Below, piece after piece: positions 19,893 to 29,760 of a stretch of 64,000 nucleotides of DNA; position 1 is the stretch's first letter; each line of letters opens with the position of its first letter. Under the pieces are notes generated by a model. The model saw only the letters and a program-made list of their open reading frames with translations. It was not told where the DNA came from and did not search any database. Origin of the DNA: Pseudomonas sp. P7548 (GTDB lineage Bacteria; Pseudomonadota; Gammaproteobacteria; Pseudomonadales; Pseudomonadaceae). The DNA lies in assembly GCF_013386585.1 (NCBI RefSeq), contig NZ_JACARO010000002.1, positions 124,001 to 188,000 on the forward strand, written 5' to 3'. A program made the translations under genes and the position numbers.

Positions 19893-21572
19893 TTAGCGTT
19901 CATGCACATAAGTACCCGGCGCTGCTTCTGCTGCGGCGTAAGTTTTATTTCCTAACGAAGTCGGCGCTTTCTTCAGCTTGCCCGCCCGTTCCGCCTGCCA
20001 CGCCTGCCAGTGCAGCCACCAGGAATCGGTGTGCTTGGTGGCGTTCTCCTGCCACTCCAATGCACTGCACGCCAGGCCGTCACTGGTCTGGTAGCGCGCC
20101 TTGGGGTTGCCGGGCGGGTTGAGGATGCTCTGGATATGCCCGCTGCTCGACAGCACGAACTCCACCTTGCCACCAAACAACTGCGCCGACTTGTAGCAGG
20201 ACTGCCATGGCGTGATGTGGTCGTTGGTGCCGGCCAGTGAGTAGATATCGGCGGTGACCTGCTTGAGATCGATGGGCGTGCCGCACACTTCCAGGGCGTT
20301 GGCGCGCACCAGCGGGTTGTTCTTGAACAGTTCGATCAGATCGCCGTGGAACGCGGCCGGCAGGCGGGTGGTGTCGTTGTTCCAGAACAGGATGTCAAAC
20401 ACCGGTGGTTCGTTGCCCAACAGGTAATTGTTGACCCAGTAGTTCCAGATCAGGTCGTTGGGGCGCATCCAGGCGAACACCTTGGCCATGTCGCGGCCTT
20501 CCAGCACGCCGGCCTGGTAGGAATGGCGCTTGGCGGCCTCAAGGGTTTGCTCGTCGACGAACAGCGCCACCTGGGTGTCCAGGGTGGTGTCCAGCACGCT
20601 GACCATCAGGGTCAGGGCGTTGACCTTCTTCTCCCCCAGCGCGGCGTAGTGGCCCAGCAACGCGGTGCAGGTGATGCCACCCGAGCAGGCGCCGAGCATG
20701 TTGATGTCTTTGCTGCCGGTGATTGCCGTGACCACATCCACCGCTTCCTTGAGCGCCTCGATGTAGGTCGACAGGCCCCACTCGCGCTGGGCCTTGGTCG
20801 GGTTGCGCCAGCTCACGATAAAGGTCTGCTGGCCATTGCGCAGGCAGAAGCGCGCCAGGCTCTTGTCCGGGCTCAGGTCGAATACGTAGAACTTGTTGAT
20901 CTGCGGCGGCACCACCAGCAGGGGGCGCTCGTGCACCTGTTCGGTGATCGGCTTGTACTGGATCAGCTCCAGCACGTCGTTGCGAAACACCACCGCGCCT
21001 TCGGTAGTGCCCAGGGTTTTACCCACTTCAAAGGCGCCCATGTTGACCTGGCTCGGCATGCCGCCGTTGTGCACCAGGTCCTTGGCCAGGTGGGAGAGGC
21101 CATCGAGCAGGCTCTTGCCACCGGTTTCAAAGAAGCGTTTGACCGCTGCCGGGTTGGCCGCGCTGTTGGTAGGGGCCATGGCTTCGGTCATCAGGTTGAT
21201 CACGAAGTGACCACGGCTGATGTCCTGTTCCGACAGGTTGCTGTCGCCGATCCAGTCGTGCAGCTCCTTGCGCCATGCCAGGTAGGTCTGCAAATAACGT
21301 TTGTAGAGCGGGTTCTGGCTCCAGGCCGGGTCATGGAAACGACGGTCGTCGTGTTCCGGCACCAGCTGGGATTTGCCGAACATCACGTTCTTCAATTCGA
21401 CGCCAAAGTGGGCGACGTGCTTGACGCTGTGCAACGGTTGCTTGATGGCTTGGGTCAGCACCATTTTCGCCGAGGCGAGCAAATCCTTTTTCCGTAACGC
21501 GATGATCGGGTTCAGCCCCAGGGTGTTTTCCGAGGCCTGGCGTTTCAAGTCATCGTTGTTCTTGTTACTCAT
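19893..21572 (-). CDS. phaC1: Class II polyhydroxyalkanoate synthase PhaC1
   Basis: This 559-residue main synthase of the medium-chain-length PHA pathway is fed by fatty-acid oxidation or by PhaG. The nucleophile is C296 in GACSGG. Asp (TNDHITPWQS) and His (SSGHIQSI) complete the triad. The ATG at 21572 (MSNKNNDDLKRQ) matches the family start. It is the first gene of phaC1-phaZ-phaC2-phaD. A sigma-54-like element lies about 115-130 bases upstream. Confidence 0.96.
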   Translation of the reverse strand: MSNKNNDDLKRQASENTLGLNPIIALRKKDLLASAKMVLTQAIKQPLHSVKHVAHFGVELKNVMFGKSQLVPEHDDRRFHDPAWSQNPLYKRYLQTYLAWRKELHDWIGDSNLSEQDISRGHFVINLMTEAMAPTNSAANPAAVKRFFETGGKSLLDGLSHLAKDLVHNGGMPSQVNMGAFEVGKTLGTTEGAVVFRNDVLELIQYKPITEQVHERPLLVVPPQINKFYVFDLSPDKSLARFCLRNGQQTFIVSWRNPTKAQREWGLSTYIEALKEAVDVVTAITGSKDINMLGACSGGITCTALLGHYAALGEKKVNALTLMVSVLDTTLDTQVALFVDEQTLEAAKRHSYQAGVLEGRDMAKVFAWMRPNDLIWNYWVNNYLLGNEPPVFDILFWNNDTTRLPAAFHGDLIELFKNNPLVRANALEVCGTPIDLKQVTADIYSLAGTNDHITPWQSCYKSAQLFGGKVEFVLSSSGHIQSILNPPGNPKARYQTSDGLACSALEWQENATKHTDSWWLHWQAWQAERAGKLKKAPTSLGNKTYAAAEAAPGTYVHER

Positions 21573-21687
21573 CTACGACGCTCCATTGTCCGAAAGACGA
21601 GTACCGGGTACCGCTGTGCACCAGGTTTCGATACACAACACAAGCCAGGTACGCGACTCGGGTGACCGTTGATACCGCATCGTCAAA

Positions 21688-21703
21688 TGCAGGGAACTTG
21701 CCA
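21688..21703 (-). promoter_or_regulatory. Sigma-54-like -24/-12 element upstream of phaC1
   Basis: On the minus strand the sequence is TGGCAAGTTCCCTGCA, with GG and GC separated by exactly 10 bases, as in sigma-54 promoters (TGGCAC-N5-TTGCA). A sigma-54 consensus upstream of phaC1 has been described in P. aeruginosa. The -24 part fits well and the -12 part has one mismatch. No activator site was recognised. Confidence 0.5.
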
Positions 21704-21820
21704 GTTCCATTGGTTACCCGAGTTTAATTTTTTTCGCAAGCGGGCCAGTCATTGGCCGCGCGACAGGGCATTCAAGCAGATGAAATTAGAAAATGCTCTC
21801 TAAAGAGCAAGAGGCGTGTG

Positions 21821-22198
21821 CTAGAGCATCAGCCGCACGACCGACTCGCTCGGGTCGCGGGTTTTTCCAGCCGCTTTGAGTTCGGCCAGGTAATCGGCCC
21901 ACAGCGCGTCCTGACGCACGGCCAGTTGGTAAAGGTAGTCCCAAGTGAACAGCCCGCTGTCATGCCCGTCGTCGAAGGTCAATTTCAGTGCGTACTGACC
22001 GGCCGGTTCTATCTTGGTCAACCGTACGTTGAGCTTGCCGAATTGCAGGATGGGTTTGCCATGACCCTGGACCTCGGCGGAAGGCGAGTGGGTGCGCAGC
22101 AGTTCGGCGGAGAGTTGATACACCTCGTCGGGCCCGTAGGTGAGGCCGAGGGTGTTGGAGGTTTTGTGCAGGTTTACGGCAGTGGGGAATTTCGACAT
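21821..22198 (-). CDS. DUF971 (gamma-butyrobetaine hydroxylase-like N-terminal) domain protein
   Basis: This 125-residue protein consists only of the DUF971 domain. Such a domain forms the N-terminus of gamma-butyrobetaine hydroxylase and also occurs alone in bacteria, sometimes linked to iron-sulphur proteins. The core FDDGHDSGLFTWDYLY is clear. It corresponds to PA5055 between phaC1 and hslU. The function as a stand-alone protein is unknown. It is set apart from hslU by a REPIN. Confidence 0.85.
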   Translation of the reverse strand: MSKFPTAVNLHKTSNTLGLTYGPDEVYQLSAELLRTHSPSAEVQGHGKPILQFGKLNVRLTKIEPAGQYALKLTFDDGHDSGLFTWDYLYQLAVRQDALWADYLAELKAAGKTRDPSESVVRLML

Positions 22199-22242
22199 TG
22201 GAGAACCGCCCAGAGATAGTCCTGAAGGGACCGGCTTTAAAC

Positions 22243-22332
22243 TGTGGGAGCGGGCTTGCTCGCGAATACGGTGTGTCAGTCAGCACATCTGGCACTGATA
22301 CACCGCATTCGCGAGCAAGCCCGCTCCCACAT
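22243..22332. repeat. REPIN, GI-like type, after hslU
   Basis: This is a pair of near-perfect arms (GTGGGAGCGGGCTTGCTCGCGAAT and complement) between the hslU stop and the DUF971 gene start. The inner pairs include CGGTGT/ACACCG. Confidence 0.92.
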
Positions 22333-22358
22333 TAAAGCAAAGCGGCCCTGCGTTAGCC

Positions 22359-23696
22359 TTACAGGATATAACGAGACAAGTCTTCGTTCTGCGCCAATTC
22401 GCCCAAGTGGCTGTTGACGTACTCAGCGTCGATCTTGATCACCTCGCCATTCTGCGCCCCAGCCAGGTCGCCGGCGCTGAAGGACACTTCCTCCAGCAGA
22501 CGCTCCAGCAGGGTGTGCAGGCGACGAGCACCGATGTTCTCAGTCTTCTCGTTGACCTGCCAGGCGATCTCCGCCAGGCGCTTGATACCGTCTGCCTGGA
22601 ACTCGATGCCCAAGCCTTCGGTTTTCAGCAGCTCACGGTACTGCTCGGTGAGCGACGCGTGCGGCTCGCTGAGGATGCGCTCGAAGTCGCCCGGGGTCAG
22701 CGCCTTGAGTTCCACGCGGATCGGCAGGCGGCCTTGCAGCTCCGGCACCAGGTCGCTTGGCTTGCTCAGGTGGAAGGCACCCGAAGCAATGAACAGGATG
22801 TGGTCAGTCTTGACCATGCCCAGCTTGGTGTTCACGGTGCAGCCTTCGATCAGCGGCAGCAGGTCGCGTTGTACGCCCTCGCGGGACACATCGACGCCAC
22901 CAGAGTTACCACGCTTGGCCACCTTGTCGATCTCGTCGATAAACACGATGCCGTGCTGCTCGACGGCTTCCAGGGCCTTGGCCTTGAGTTCTTCCTCATT
23001 GACCAGGCGCCCAGCTTCTTCGTCGCGCACCAGTTTCAGCGCATCCTTCACCTTGAGCTTGCGGCTTTTCTTCTTGCCCTTGCCCATGTTGCTGAACAGG
23101 TTTTGCAGCTGGCTGGTCATTTCTTCCATGCCAGGCGGTGCGGAAATATCGACGCTGGACGCTTCGGAGACTTCGATCTCGATCTCTTTGTCGTCCAACT
23201 GGCCTTCACGCAGGCGCTTGCGGAACAGTTGACGGGTGTTGGAATCCGAGGCTGGGGCGGCGTCTTCGTTGAAGCCCATGCGTGCCGGGGGCAGCAGGGC
23301 GTCGAGGATGCGTTCCTCGGCGGCGTCTTCGGCGCGGTGGCTGACCTTGGTCACTTCCTGTTCGCGCAGCATTTTCAAGGCGGCGTCGGCCAGATCACGG
23401 ATGATCGACTCGACGTCACGGCCCACGTAGCCCACTTCGGTGAACTTGGTGGCTTCGACCTTGATGAACGGCGCGTTGGCCAGCTTGGCCAGGCGACGGG
23501 CGATCTCGGTTTTACCGACGCCGGTCGGGCCGATCATCAGGATATTCTTGGGCGTCACTTCAACGCGCAGTTCTTCGGGCAGTTGCATCCGGCGCCAGCG
23601 GTTACGCAGCGCAATGGCTACGGCGCGCTTGGCATCGTCCTGGCCGATGATATGGCGATTAAGTTCATGGACGATTTCGCGGGGAGTCATGGACAT
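22359..23696 (-). CDS. hslU: ATP-dependent protease ATPase subunit HslU
   Basis: This 445-residue AAA+ unfoldase feeds substrates to HslV. Walker A is GPTGVGKT (residues 56-63). Walker B is [14 protein letters not shown]. The intermediate I-domain and the C-terminal EDLSRYIL tail that docks into HslV are present. The ATG at 23696 ([12 protein letters not shown]) gives the usual length; a longer frame adds 21 residues upstream. It follows hslV by 37 bases. Confidence 0.97.
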   Translation of the reverse strand: MSMTPREIVHELNRHIIGQDDAKRAVAIALRNRWRRMQLPEELRVEVTPKNILMIGPTGVGKTEIARRLAKLANAPFIKVEATKFTEVGYVGRDVESIIRDLADAALKMLREQEVTKVSHRAEDAAEERILDALLPPARMGFNEDAAPASDSNTRQLFRKRLREGQLDDKEIEIEVSEASSVDISAPPGMEEMTSQLQNLFSNMGKGKKKSRKLKVKDALKLVRDEEAGRLVNEEELKAKALEAVEQHGIVFIDEIDKVAKRGNSGGVDVSREGVQRDLLPLIEGCTVNTKLGMVKTDHILFIASGAFHLSKPSDLVPELQGRLPIRVELKALTPGDFERILSEPHASLTEQYRELLKTEGLGIEFQADGIKRLAEIAWQVNEKTENIGARRLHTLLERLLEEVSFSAGDLAGAQNGEVIKIDAEYVNSHLGELAQNEDLSRYIL

Positions 23697-23733
23697 AGTG
23701 TTTGGCGGCCTCAAGCCGAATAAGCCTTGGGGC

Positions 23734-24264
23734 TTACTCAGCGAGGTCCTGCTCCTCAATGGTCAGGTTGTGGTTGGTGAACACGCAGATATCGCCAGCG
23801 ATACCCAGGGCGGTCTCGACGATTTCACGGGCCGACAGGTCGGTCTTCTTCAACAGTGCGCTGGCAGCCGCCTGGGCGTAGCCACCACCGGAACCCATGG
23901 CGATCAGGCCGTGTTCCGGCTCCACCACATCGCCGTTGCCGGTGATGATCAAGGACGCGTCTTTGTTGGCCACCGCCAACATAGCTTCCAGGCGGCTCAA
24001 GGAACGGTCGGTGCGCCATTCTTTGGCGAGCTCGACAGCGGCGCGAACGAGGTGGCCCTGGTGTTTTTCCAGTTGGCCTTCGAAACGCTCGAACAGGGTG
24101 AAGGCGTCGGCGGTCGCGCCGGCAAAGCCTGCGAGCACCTGGCCGTGATACAGGCGACGCACTTTCTTGGCGTTGCCTTTCATCACGGTATTACCCAGGG
24201 AAACCTGGCCGTCGCCGCCCATGACGACTTTGCCGTGGCGACGTACTGAAACGATGGTGGTCAA
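23734..24264 (-). CDS. hslV: ATP-dependent protease proteolytic subunit HslV
   Basis: This 176-residue N-terminal threonine protease forms a double hexameric ring with HslU. The TTG at 24264 is chosen because it places the catalytic threonine directly after the initiator ([17 protein letters not shown]), which the mechanism requires. An in-frame GTG five codons upstream would bury that threonine behind extra residues. A GGAG lies eight bases before the TTG. K34 ([10 protein letters not shown]) and the GDGQVSLG loop are conserved. Confidence 0.95.
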   Translation of the reverse strand: MTTIVSVRRHGKVVMGGDGQVSLGNTVMKGNAKKVRRLYHGQVLAGFAGATADAFTLFERFEGQLEKHQGHLVRAAVELAKEWRTDRSLSRLEAMLAVANKDASLIITGNGDVVEPEHGLIAMGSGGGYAQAAASALLKKTDLSAREIVETALGIAGDICVFTNHNLTIEEQDLAE

Positions 24265-24311
24265 GGGGAGAGTCTCCACGCAGCGGGGCGAAAATGCCCT
24301 GATGAAAACTC

Positions 24312-24338
24312 ATATGGGGGTGGCGGGGGGGATTTCAA
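24312..24338 (-). promoter_or_regulatory. Sigma-32 heat-shock promoter of hslVU
   Basis: On the minus strand TTGAAA (24333-24338) and CCCCATAT (24312-24319) are separated by 13 bases. This is a near-perfect match to the sigma-32 consensus (TTGAAA, then CCCCATNT). It lies 48 bases upstream of the hslV start, on the correct strand. HslVU is a known heat-shock operon. Confidence 0.85.
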
Positions 24339-24407
24339 CTGTAAGGGAGGTATGCGGACGAGTGGTGTTTATAGGTCTTACACACTTTTGAGAACACCCT
24401 AAAACCA

Positions 24408-24502
24408 AATGTGGGAGCGGGCTTGCCTGCGATTGCGGTGTGTCAGTCACTGAAAATATTGACTGTTACACCGCAATCGCAGGCAAGCCCGCTCCCACAT
24501 TT
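24408..24502. repeat. REPIN, GI-like type, upstream of hslV
   Basis: GTGGGAGCGGGCTTGCCTGCGATTGCGGTG pairs with CACCGCAATCGCAGGCAAGCCCGCTCCCAC, one of the most perfect copies in the window. It lies between the SPOR-protein stop and the hslVU promoter. Confidence 0.93.
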
Positions 24503-24523
24503 TTGTCCCGTGTTGAGCTTGTG

Positions 24524-25225
24524 TCAGCGGCTCTGGCGTTGTTGTAACAACAGGTTGCTAAAGCCGGCGCCAGCCAGTTGCTTCTGCGCCACGGTCAGTT
24601 GCTCACGGTTGCTGAACGGCCCCACCAGCACGCGATACCAGGTCGCATCCTTCACCGTGCCGGACTCAACCGACACCGCCTGGCCCAACAGAATGATCTG
24701 CGCACGCACGCGGTCCGCGTCCGCCTGTTTCGGGAACGAGCCCGCCTGCAGGAAGAACTTGGTCACCGGCGCGGCCTTGGTGGTCGCCACCGGTGGAGGT
24801 GGCGGCGGGGTAATCCCGGCCAGCGCCGCCTGGGCGCGTGCGGTATCGATCTTCGCGGCCTCCGCTGGTGTTACCGGCGTGGTCGGCACTTGTGGCGTCG
24901 GCAGGGTTTTCTCCGGCACGGCGTCAGGCGGCACGATCACTTCCGATTCCGGCAGCAGCGTGTAGAAGTCGTACTTCGGCTTCACCGGCGCTGTCGGGCT
25001 TGGCGCGGTCTTGTTGGCTTCGGCGATCTTCGTGGCCTTCTGCTGCTCTTGCTTGACCCGTTTGACGTCATCGCCCTTGCCCGGCTCCAGCTTCATCAGG
25101 ATCACGACAAACGCACCGACCGCCAGGCCGATGGCCATCCACAACCAGCCTGGAATAGGCTTCTTCGCCGGGGCCTGGTAGCGGCTGGCGCCGCGCTTGG
25201 GTGCAGGTTTTTTCTTGGCAGCCAA
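24524..25225 (-). CDS. SPOR-domain membrane protein
   Basis: This 233-residue bitopic membrane protein has a basic cytoplasmic start (AAKKKPAPKRGASRYQ), one membrane helix (about residues 28-46), a Pro/Thr-rich periplasmic linker, and a C-terminal SPOR domain (about 155-230, FFLQAGSFPKQADADRVRAQ). SPOR domains bind denuded glycan strands at the division site, as in FtsN. The TTG at 25225 is chosen: it starts one base after the argS stop and removes an improbable leader. Gene order matches PA5052 of P. aeruginosa. Confidence 0.87.
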   Translation of the reverse strand: MAAKKKPAPKRGASRYQAPAKKPIPGWLWMAIGLAVGAFVVILMKLEPGKGDDVKRVKQEQQKATKIAEANKTAPSPTAPVKPKYDFYTLLPESEVIVPPDAVPEKTLPTPQVPTTPVTPAEAAKIDTARAQAALAGITPPPPPPVATTKAAPVTKFFLQAGSFPKQADADRVRAQIILLGQAVSVESGTVKDATWYRVLVGPFSNREQLTVAQKQLAGAGFSNLLLQQRQSR

Positions 25226-25226
25226 C

Positions 25227-26963
25227 TTACATACGCTCCAGAGTTTCCAGGCCCAACAGCTCCAGGCCTTGCTTGAGGGTCCGTCCAGCCAGTGCGGCAA
25301 GGCGCAGGCGACTTTGCTTCTGGGCTTCGTCGTCTGCGGTGAGGATCGGGCAGTTCTCGTAGAAACTGGAGAACAGGCCGGCGACTTCGTACAAGTAGGT
25401 GCACAGGATATGCGGCGTGCCCTTCTCGCCGACGCTGTTCAGCACTTCGCCGAATTGCGCCAGCTTGGCGGCCAGTTCCTGTTCGTGCGGGGCGTCCAGC
25501 ACGATGTGGCCTTCCACTTCGCTGAAATCCTTGCCCAGCTTACGGAACACGCCGGCTACGCGGGTGTAGGCGTACAGCAGGTACGGCGCAGTGTTGCCTT
25601 CGAAGTTCAGCATCAGCTCGAAGTTGAAGCTGTAGTCGCTGGTGCGGTGCTTGGACAGGTCGGCGTATTTCACCGCGCCAATGCCCACCACGCGGGCGAT
25701 GTTGCGCAGGTCGGCTTCGGCCAGCTCCGGGTTCTTTTCCTTCACCAGGTTGTAGGCGCGCTCCTGGGCTTCGTTCAGCAGGTCGATCAGCTTCACGGTG
25801 CCGCCGTCGCGGGTCTTGAACGGACGACCGTCGGCGCCGTTCATGGTGCCGAAGCCCATGTGTTCCATGTGCATCGGGTGGGTGATGAAGCCTGCGCGAC
25901 GGGCCACCTCGAACACTTGCTGGAAGTGCAGGGCCTGGCGCTGGTCGACGAAGTACAGGGCGCGGTCGGCTTTGAGTACGCCGCTGCGGTAGCGCACGGC
26001 CGCCAGGTCGGTGGTGGCGTAGAGGTAGCCGCCATCGGCCTTGACGATGATCACCGGCAGCGGCTCGCCGTCGGCGGTCTTGAATTCTTCGAGGAATACG
26101 CACTGCGCGCCGTTGCTCTCGACCAGCAGGCCCTTGGCCTTGAGGTCGTTGACCACGTTGATCAGGTCATCGTTGTAGGCGCTTTCGCCCATTACGTCGG
26201 CCATGGTCAGCTTGACGTTGAGCAACTCGTAGATTTCCTGGCAGTGGGACAGGGATATCTCACGGAAGCGGTTCCACAGTGCCAGGCACTCTTCGTCACC
26301 GGCTTGCAGCTTGACCACCAGGCCGCGGGCGCGGTCGGCGAACTCTTCGGACTCGTCGAAACGCTTCTTGGCGGCGCGGTAGAAATTCTCCAGGTCCGAC
26401 AGCTCGTTGCTGGTGATCGGGTTTTCCTGCAGGTACGCCATCAGCATGCCGAACTGGGTGCCCCAGTCGCCCACGTGGTTCTGGCGGATCACGGTGTCGC
26501 CGAGGAACTCGAGAACACGGGCCACGCCGTCGCCAATGATGGTGGAGCGCAGGTGGCCCACGTGCATCTCTTTGGCCAGGTTGGGTGCCGACAGGTCAAT
26601 GGCGACGCGTTCCAGCGGGCCGGCCTTGCGCACGCCGATCTGGGCGTCGGCCAGGGCCGCGTCCAGGCGCGAAGCCAGGGCCTGGGTGTTCTGGAAGAAG
26701 TTGATGAACCCCGGGCCGGCGATTTCGGCCTTGGTGACGCTTTCGTCAGCCGGCAGGGCGGCGATGAGTTTTTCCGCCAGGTCACGCGGCTTCATGCCAG
26801 CCGGCTTGGCCAGCATCATCGCGATGTTGCTGGCGAAGTCACCGTGGGTCTTGTCGCGGGTGTTCTCCACCTGGATCGCCGGCGTCAGGCCTTCAGGCAA
26901 CACACCTTCGTTGACGAGTTGGGTGAGGGCTTGTTGGATCAGCTGGCGAATGGTGTCTTTCAT
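25227..26963 (-). CDS. argS: Arginyl-tRNA synthetase
   Basis: This 578-residue class I synthetase charges tRNA-Arg. The HIGH-like motif is HVGHLRST within [16 protein letters not shown]. The N-terminal Add1 domain and the C-terminal helical anticodon-binding domain (ending [15 protein letters not shown]) are complete. The ATG at 26963 ([13 protein letters not shown]) is the normal start; seven extra upstream codons are omitted. It is followed without a gap by the SPOR-protein gene. Confidence 0.97.
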   Translation of the reverse strand: MKDTIRQLIQQALTQLVNEGVLPEGLTPAIQVENTRDKTHGDFASNIAMMLAKPAGMKPRDLAEKLIAALPADESVTKAEIAGPGFINFFQNTQALASRLDAALADAQIGVRKAGPLERVAIDLSAPNLAKEMHVGHLRSTIIGDGVARVLEFLGDTVIRQNHVGDWGTQFGMLMAYLQENPITSNELSDLENFYRAAKKRFDESEEFADRARGLVVKLQAGDEECLALWNRFREISLSHCQEIYELLNVKLTMADVMGESAYNDDLINVVNDLKAKGLLVESNGAQCVFLEEFKTADGEPLPVIIVKADGGYLYATTDLAAVRYRSGVLKADRALYFVDQRQALHFQQVFEVARRAGFITHPMHMEHMGFGTMNGADGRPFKTRDGGTVKLIDLLNEAQERAYNLVKEKNPELAEADLRNIARVVGIGAVKYADLSKHRTSDYSFNFELMLNFEGNTAPYLLYAYTRVAGVFRKLGKDFSEVEGHIVLDAPHEQELAAKLAQFGEVLNSVGEKGTPHILCTYLYEVAGLFSSFYENCPILTADDEAQKQSRLRLAALAGRTLKQGLELLGLETLERM

Positions 26964-27082
26964 GGTGTTCTCTTTCGACCGCAAGCGGCGGCGCGCGATG
27001 CGCAGGTGGAAAAACTGGGCATTATCCGTGGCGAGGGCGGGCTTGCCAACCGTTCAGACAGGTTGACGGACCTGCGGGCCTC

Positions 27083-27158
27083 ATCGCGGGCAAGCCCGCT
27101 CCCACATTTAAGGTATTCACAATTCAAACTGTGGGAGCGGGCTTGCCCGCGATAGCAA
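27083..27158. repeat. Two REP halves in back-to-back (inverted) arrangement
   Basis: ATCGCGGGCAAGCCCGCTCCCAC (about 27083-27105) and GTGGGAGCGGGCTTGCCCGCGAT (27131-27153) point away from each other. In all other copies in the window the GTGGGAG ends are outermost; here they are innermost, around a 25-base AT-rich spacer. This could be two solitary REPs left by decay of neighbouring REPINs. Confidence 0.85.
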
Positions 27159-27166
27159 CCTATCTA

Positions 27167-29386
27167 TCAATACAAATCTACCGGGTCCACATCCAATGAC
27201 CATCGCACCTGCCGGCCGCTGGGCATTTGCTCCAGGGCAAGCAACCAGCTACTTAATAGGCGATGCAATGGCGCACGGGACGTTGCCTGCAAGAGTAGCT
27301 GAGCACGATAGCGCCCGGCGCGGCGTTCCATGGGGGCGGGCACCGGGCCGAGCAGTTCGATGCCCGTCAGGCCCAGCTCACCCAGCAAACTCTCGGCAGC
27401 GCTGCACGCTTCATCGAGGAAACCTTCAGCCTGCCCAGGCTTGTGCGCTTCGGCCCGCAACAGCGCCAAATGGGAAAACGGTGGCAGGCCCGCCGCACGC
27501 CGTTCACTCAGTGCCTGTTCGGCAAAGGCAAAGTAGCCTTGCTCTGTCAGCTGGATCAGCAGCGGATGGTCAGCCAAGTGCGTCTGGATAATCACTTTAC
27601 CCGGCTCTTCGGCGCGCCCGGCTCTGCCTGCGACCTGCACGATCAACTGCGCCATGCGCTCGCTGGCGCGGAAGTCGCCTGAGAACAGTCCGCCATCAGC
27701 ATCCAGGATCGACACCAGGGTCACCCGAGGGAAGTGGTGGCCTTTGGCGAGCATCTGCGTGCCGATCAGGATGCACGGCTGGCCCTTCTGGATGGTGGCG
27801 AACAGCTGGTTCATTGCGTCTTTGCGTGAGGTGCTGTCACGGTCGACCCGCAGCACCGGGTAGTCCGGGAACAGGATGCCCAGGCGCTCTTCGGCGCGCT
27901 CGGTGCCGGCGCCGACTGGCCGCAGGTCCACCTTGCCGCACTGCGGGCAGTGGCGCGGCACCCGCTCCACGTGGCCGCAATGGTGGCAGCGCAGTTCGCC
28001 ATAACGCTGGTGCACGGTCATGCGCGCATCACAGCGCTCACACTCGGACATCCAGCCACAGTCATGGCACAGCAGCGTCGGCGCGAAGCCGCGGCGGTTG
28101 AGAAACACCAGCACTTGCTGGCCAGCCGCGAGGGTCTGGCCGATAGCCTGTTGCATCGGCCCGGAAATGCCGCTGTCCAGCGGGCGGCTTTTGACGTCCA
28201 GGCGCAGGAAACGCGGCTGCTTGGCGCCGCCGGCCCGTTCGTTGAGGCGTAGGAGTCCATAACGGCCGGTGTAGGCGTTGTGCAAGCTTTCAAGGGATGG
28301 CGTGGCCGAGCCCAGCACAATCGGGATGTCTTCCTGGCGCGCGCGCACCAGGGCCAGGTCGCGGGCGTGGTAACGCAGGCCTTCCTGCTGTTTATAGGAG
28401 CCGTCGTGCTCTTCGTCGATGATGATCAGCCCGGGGTTTTTCATCGGGGTGAACAGCGCCGAGCGGGTGCCGATGATGATGTCGGCCTCGCCGTCCCGGG
28501 CCGCCAGCCACGATTCCAGGCGCTCGCGGTCATTGACCGCCGAGTGCACCAGGGCGATGCGGGCATTGAAGCGTTGCTCGAAGCGCGCCAGGGTTTGCGG
28601 GCCCAGGTTGATTTCGGGGATCAGCACCAGCGCCTGCTTGCCGGCCTGCAAGGTTTCGCGGATCAGCTGCAAATACACTTCGGTCTTGCCGCTGCCGGTG
28701 ACGCCGGCCAGCAGGAAGGCATGGAAGCTGTCGAAGCCTGCGCGAATCGCTTCATAGGCGGCGCGTTGCTCGGGGTTGAGCGGCAATTCCGGCTGGGCCA
28801 GCCAGTGGTCGTGGCGCGGGTCGGGGGCGTGCTTGCGGATTTCTACCTGCACCAAGCCCTTGGCCAGCAGCAGGTCGAGGCTGTCTTTGCTCAGCATCAG
28901 CTTGCTCAGCAGTTGATGCGCCACGCCGTGCGGGTGCTGGGCCAGGGTCGCCAGGGCTTCACGCTGGCGCGGGGCCCGGGCGATGCGCGGGTCGTCGAGA
29001 CGGGCGCCGGGCACCATTGACCAGAAGCGTTCCTGGCGCGCTTCAGCCAGCTCGCCCTGGCGCAGCAGCACCGGCAGCGCCCAGCTCAGGGTGTCGCCCA
29101 GGCTGTGCTGATAGTACTGGGCCGTCCACAGGCATAGCTTGAACAGGGCGGGCGGCAGCGGCGGGGTCGCGTCGAGCATGGCCAGTGCGGGCTTGAGCTT
29201 CTCGGCGGGCACTTCGCTGTGATCGGCGACTTCCACCAGGATGCCGATCATTTCCCGGCGCCCGAACGGCACGCGCACACGCATGCCCGGCTGCAACTGC
29301 GCCCGCGACACACCGGCCGGGGCCCGGTAATCGAACAGGCGGCGCAGGGGCGAAGGCAGGGCTAGGCGCAAAATGGCGTCGGGCAC
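27167..29386 (-). CDS. priA: Primosomal protein N' (replication restart helicase PriA)
   Basis: This 739-residue DNA helicase reloads the replisome at stalled forks. Walker A is GVTGSGKTEVY and the DEAH-type box is IIDEEHDGSYKQ. The zinc-binding cluster is visible as CHDCGWMSECERC and CHHCGHVERVPRHCPQC. The N-terminal 3'-DNA-binding domain is present. The start is GTG at 29386. Length is typical of the family. Confidence 0.97.
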   Translation of the reverse strand: MPDAILRLALPSPLRRLFDYRAPAGVSRAQLQPGMRVRVPFGRREMIGILVEVADHSEVPAEKLKPALAMLDATPPLPPALFKLCLWTAQYYQHSLGDTLSWALPVLLRQGELAEARQERFWSMVPGARLDDPRIARAPRQREALATLAQHPHGVAHQLLSKLMLSKDSLDLLLAKGLVQVEIRKHAPDPRHDHWLAQPELPLNPEQRAAYEAIRAGFDSFHAFLLAGVTGSGKTEVYLQLIRETLQAGKQALVLIPEINLGPQTLARFEQRFNARIALVHSAVNDRERLESWLAARDGEADIIIGTRSALFTPMKNPGLIIIDEEHDGSYKQQEGLRYHARDLALVRARQEDIPIVLGSATPSLESLHNAYTGRYGLLRLNERAGGAKQPRFLRLDVKSRPLDSGISGPMQQAIGQTLAAGQQVLVFLNRRGFAPTLLCHDCGWMSECERCDARMTVHQRYGELRCHHCGHVERVPRHCPQCGKVDLRPVGAGTERAEERLGILFPDYPVLRVDRDSTSRKDAMNQLFATIQKGQPCILIGTQMLAKGHHFPRVTLVSILDADGGLFSGDFRASERMAQLIVQVAGRAGRAEEPGKVIIQTHLADHPLLIQLTEQGYFAFAEQALSERRAAGLPPFSHLALLRAEAHKPGQAEGFLDEACSAAESLLGELGLTGIELLGPVPAPMERRAGRYRAQLLLQATSRAPLHRLLSSWLLALEQMPSGRQVRWSLDVDPVDLY

Positions 29387-29503
29387 GCGGGGGTCTCATC
29401 TATAAAGGCAGGCGTTGGCGCAGGGGCGGGAGCCTAGCAGACCTGTGGTGGGGGTGTCCCGTCTCCGGTGCCGGAATTGGACCTTCAGAACACGGCTATC
29501 CAT

Positions 29504-29593
29504 TGTGGGAGCGGGCTTGCTCGCGAAAGCGGTGTATCAGTCGCTGGAGATAGCGGCTGTTCTACCGTATTCGCGAGCAAGCCCGCTCCCACA
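29504..29593. repeat. REPIN, GI-like type, between priA and rpmE
   Basis: GTGGGAGCGGGCTTGCTCGCGAA pairs with TTCGCGAGCAAGCCCGCTCCCAC. It occupies part of the 374-base divergent gap between the priA start and rpmE. The rest of that gap holds the rpmE promoter and no open frame of note. Confidence 0.92.
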
Positions 29594-29663
29594 GGGAAGT
29601 AGGGGTGCATAGGTATTTCTGATGAAAGGGGCTTATATGTGCGGAATCGGCCGGCACCGCCGC

Positions 29664-29691
29664 TTGCGCGTTTAAAAAGGTCTGGTAGAAT
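29664..29691 (+). promoter_or_regulatory. Sigma-70 promoter of rpmE
   Basis: TTGCGC (29664-29669) and TAGAAT (29686-29691) are spaced by 16 bases and lie 70 bases before the rpmE ATG. A GC-rich stretch (TCCGCGGCC) after the -10 hexamer resembles the discriminator of stringently controlled ribosomal genes. Confidence 0.6.
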
Positions 29692-29760
29692 CCGCGGCCT
29701 AATTACGTGCGGTATTCGACAATAGTGTCGAGTGGCGGCACGCTAGCCTGAGGAAGTGCC

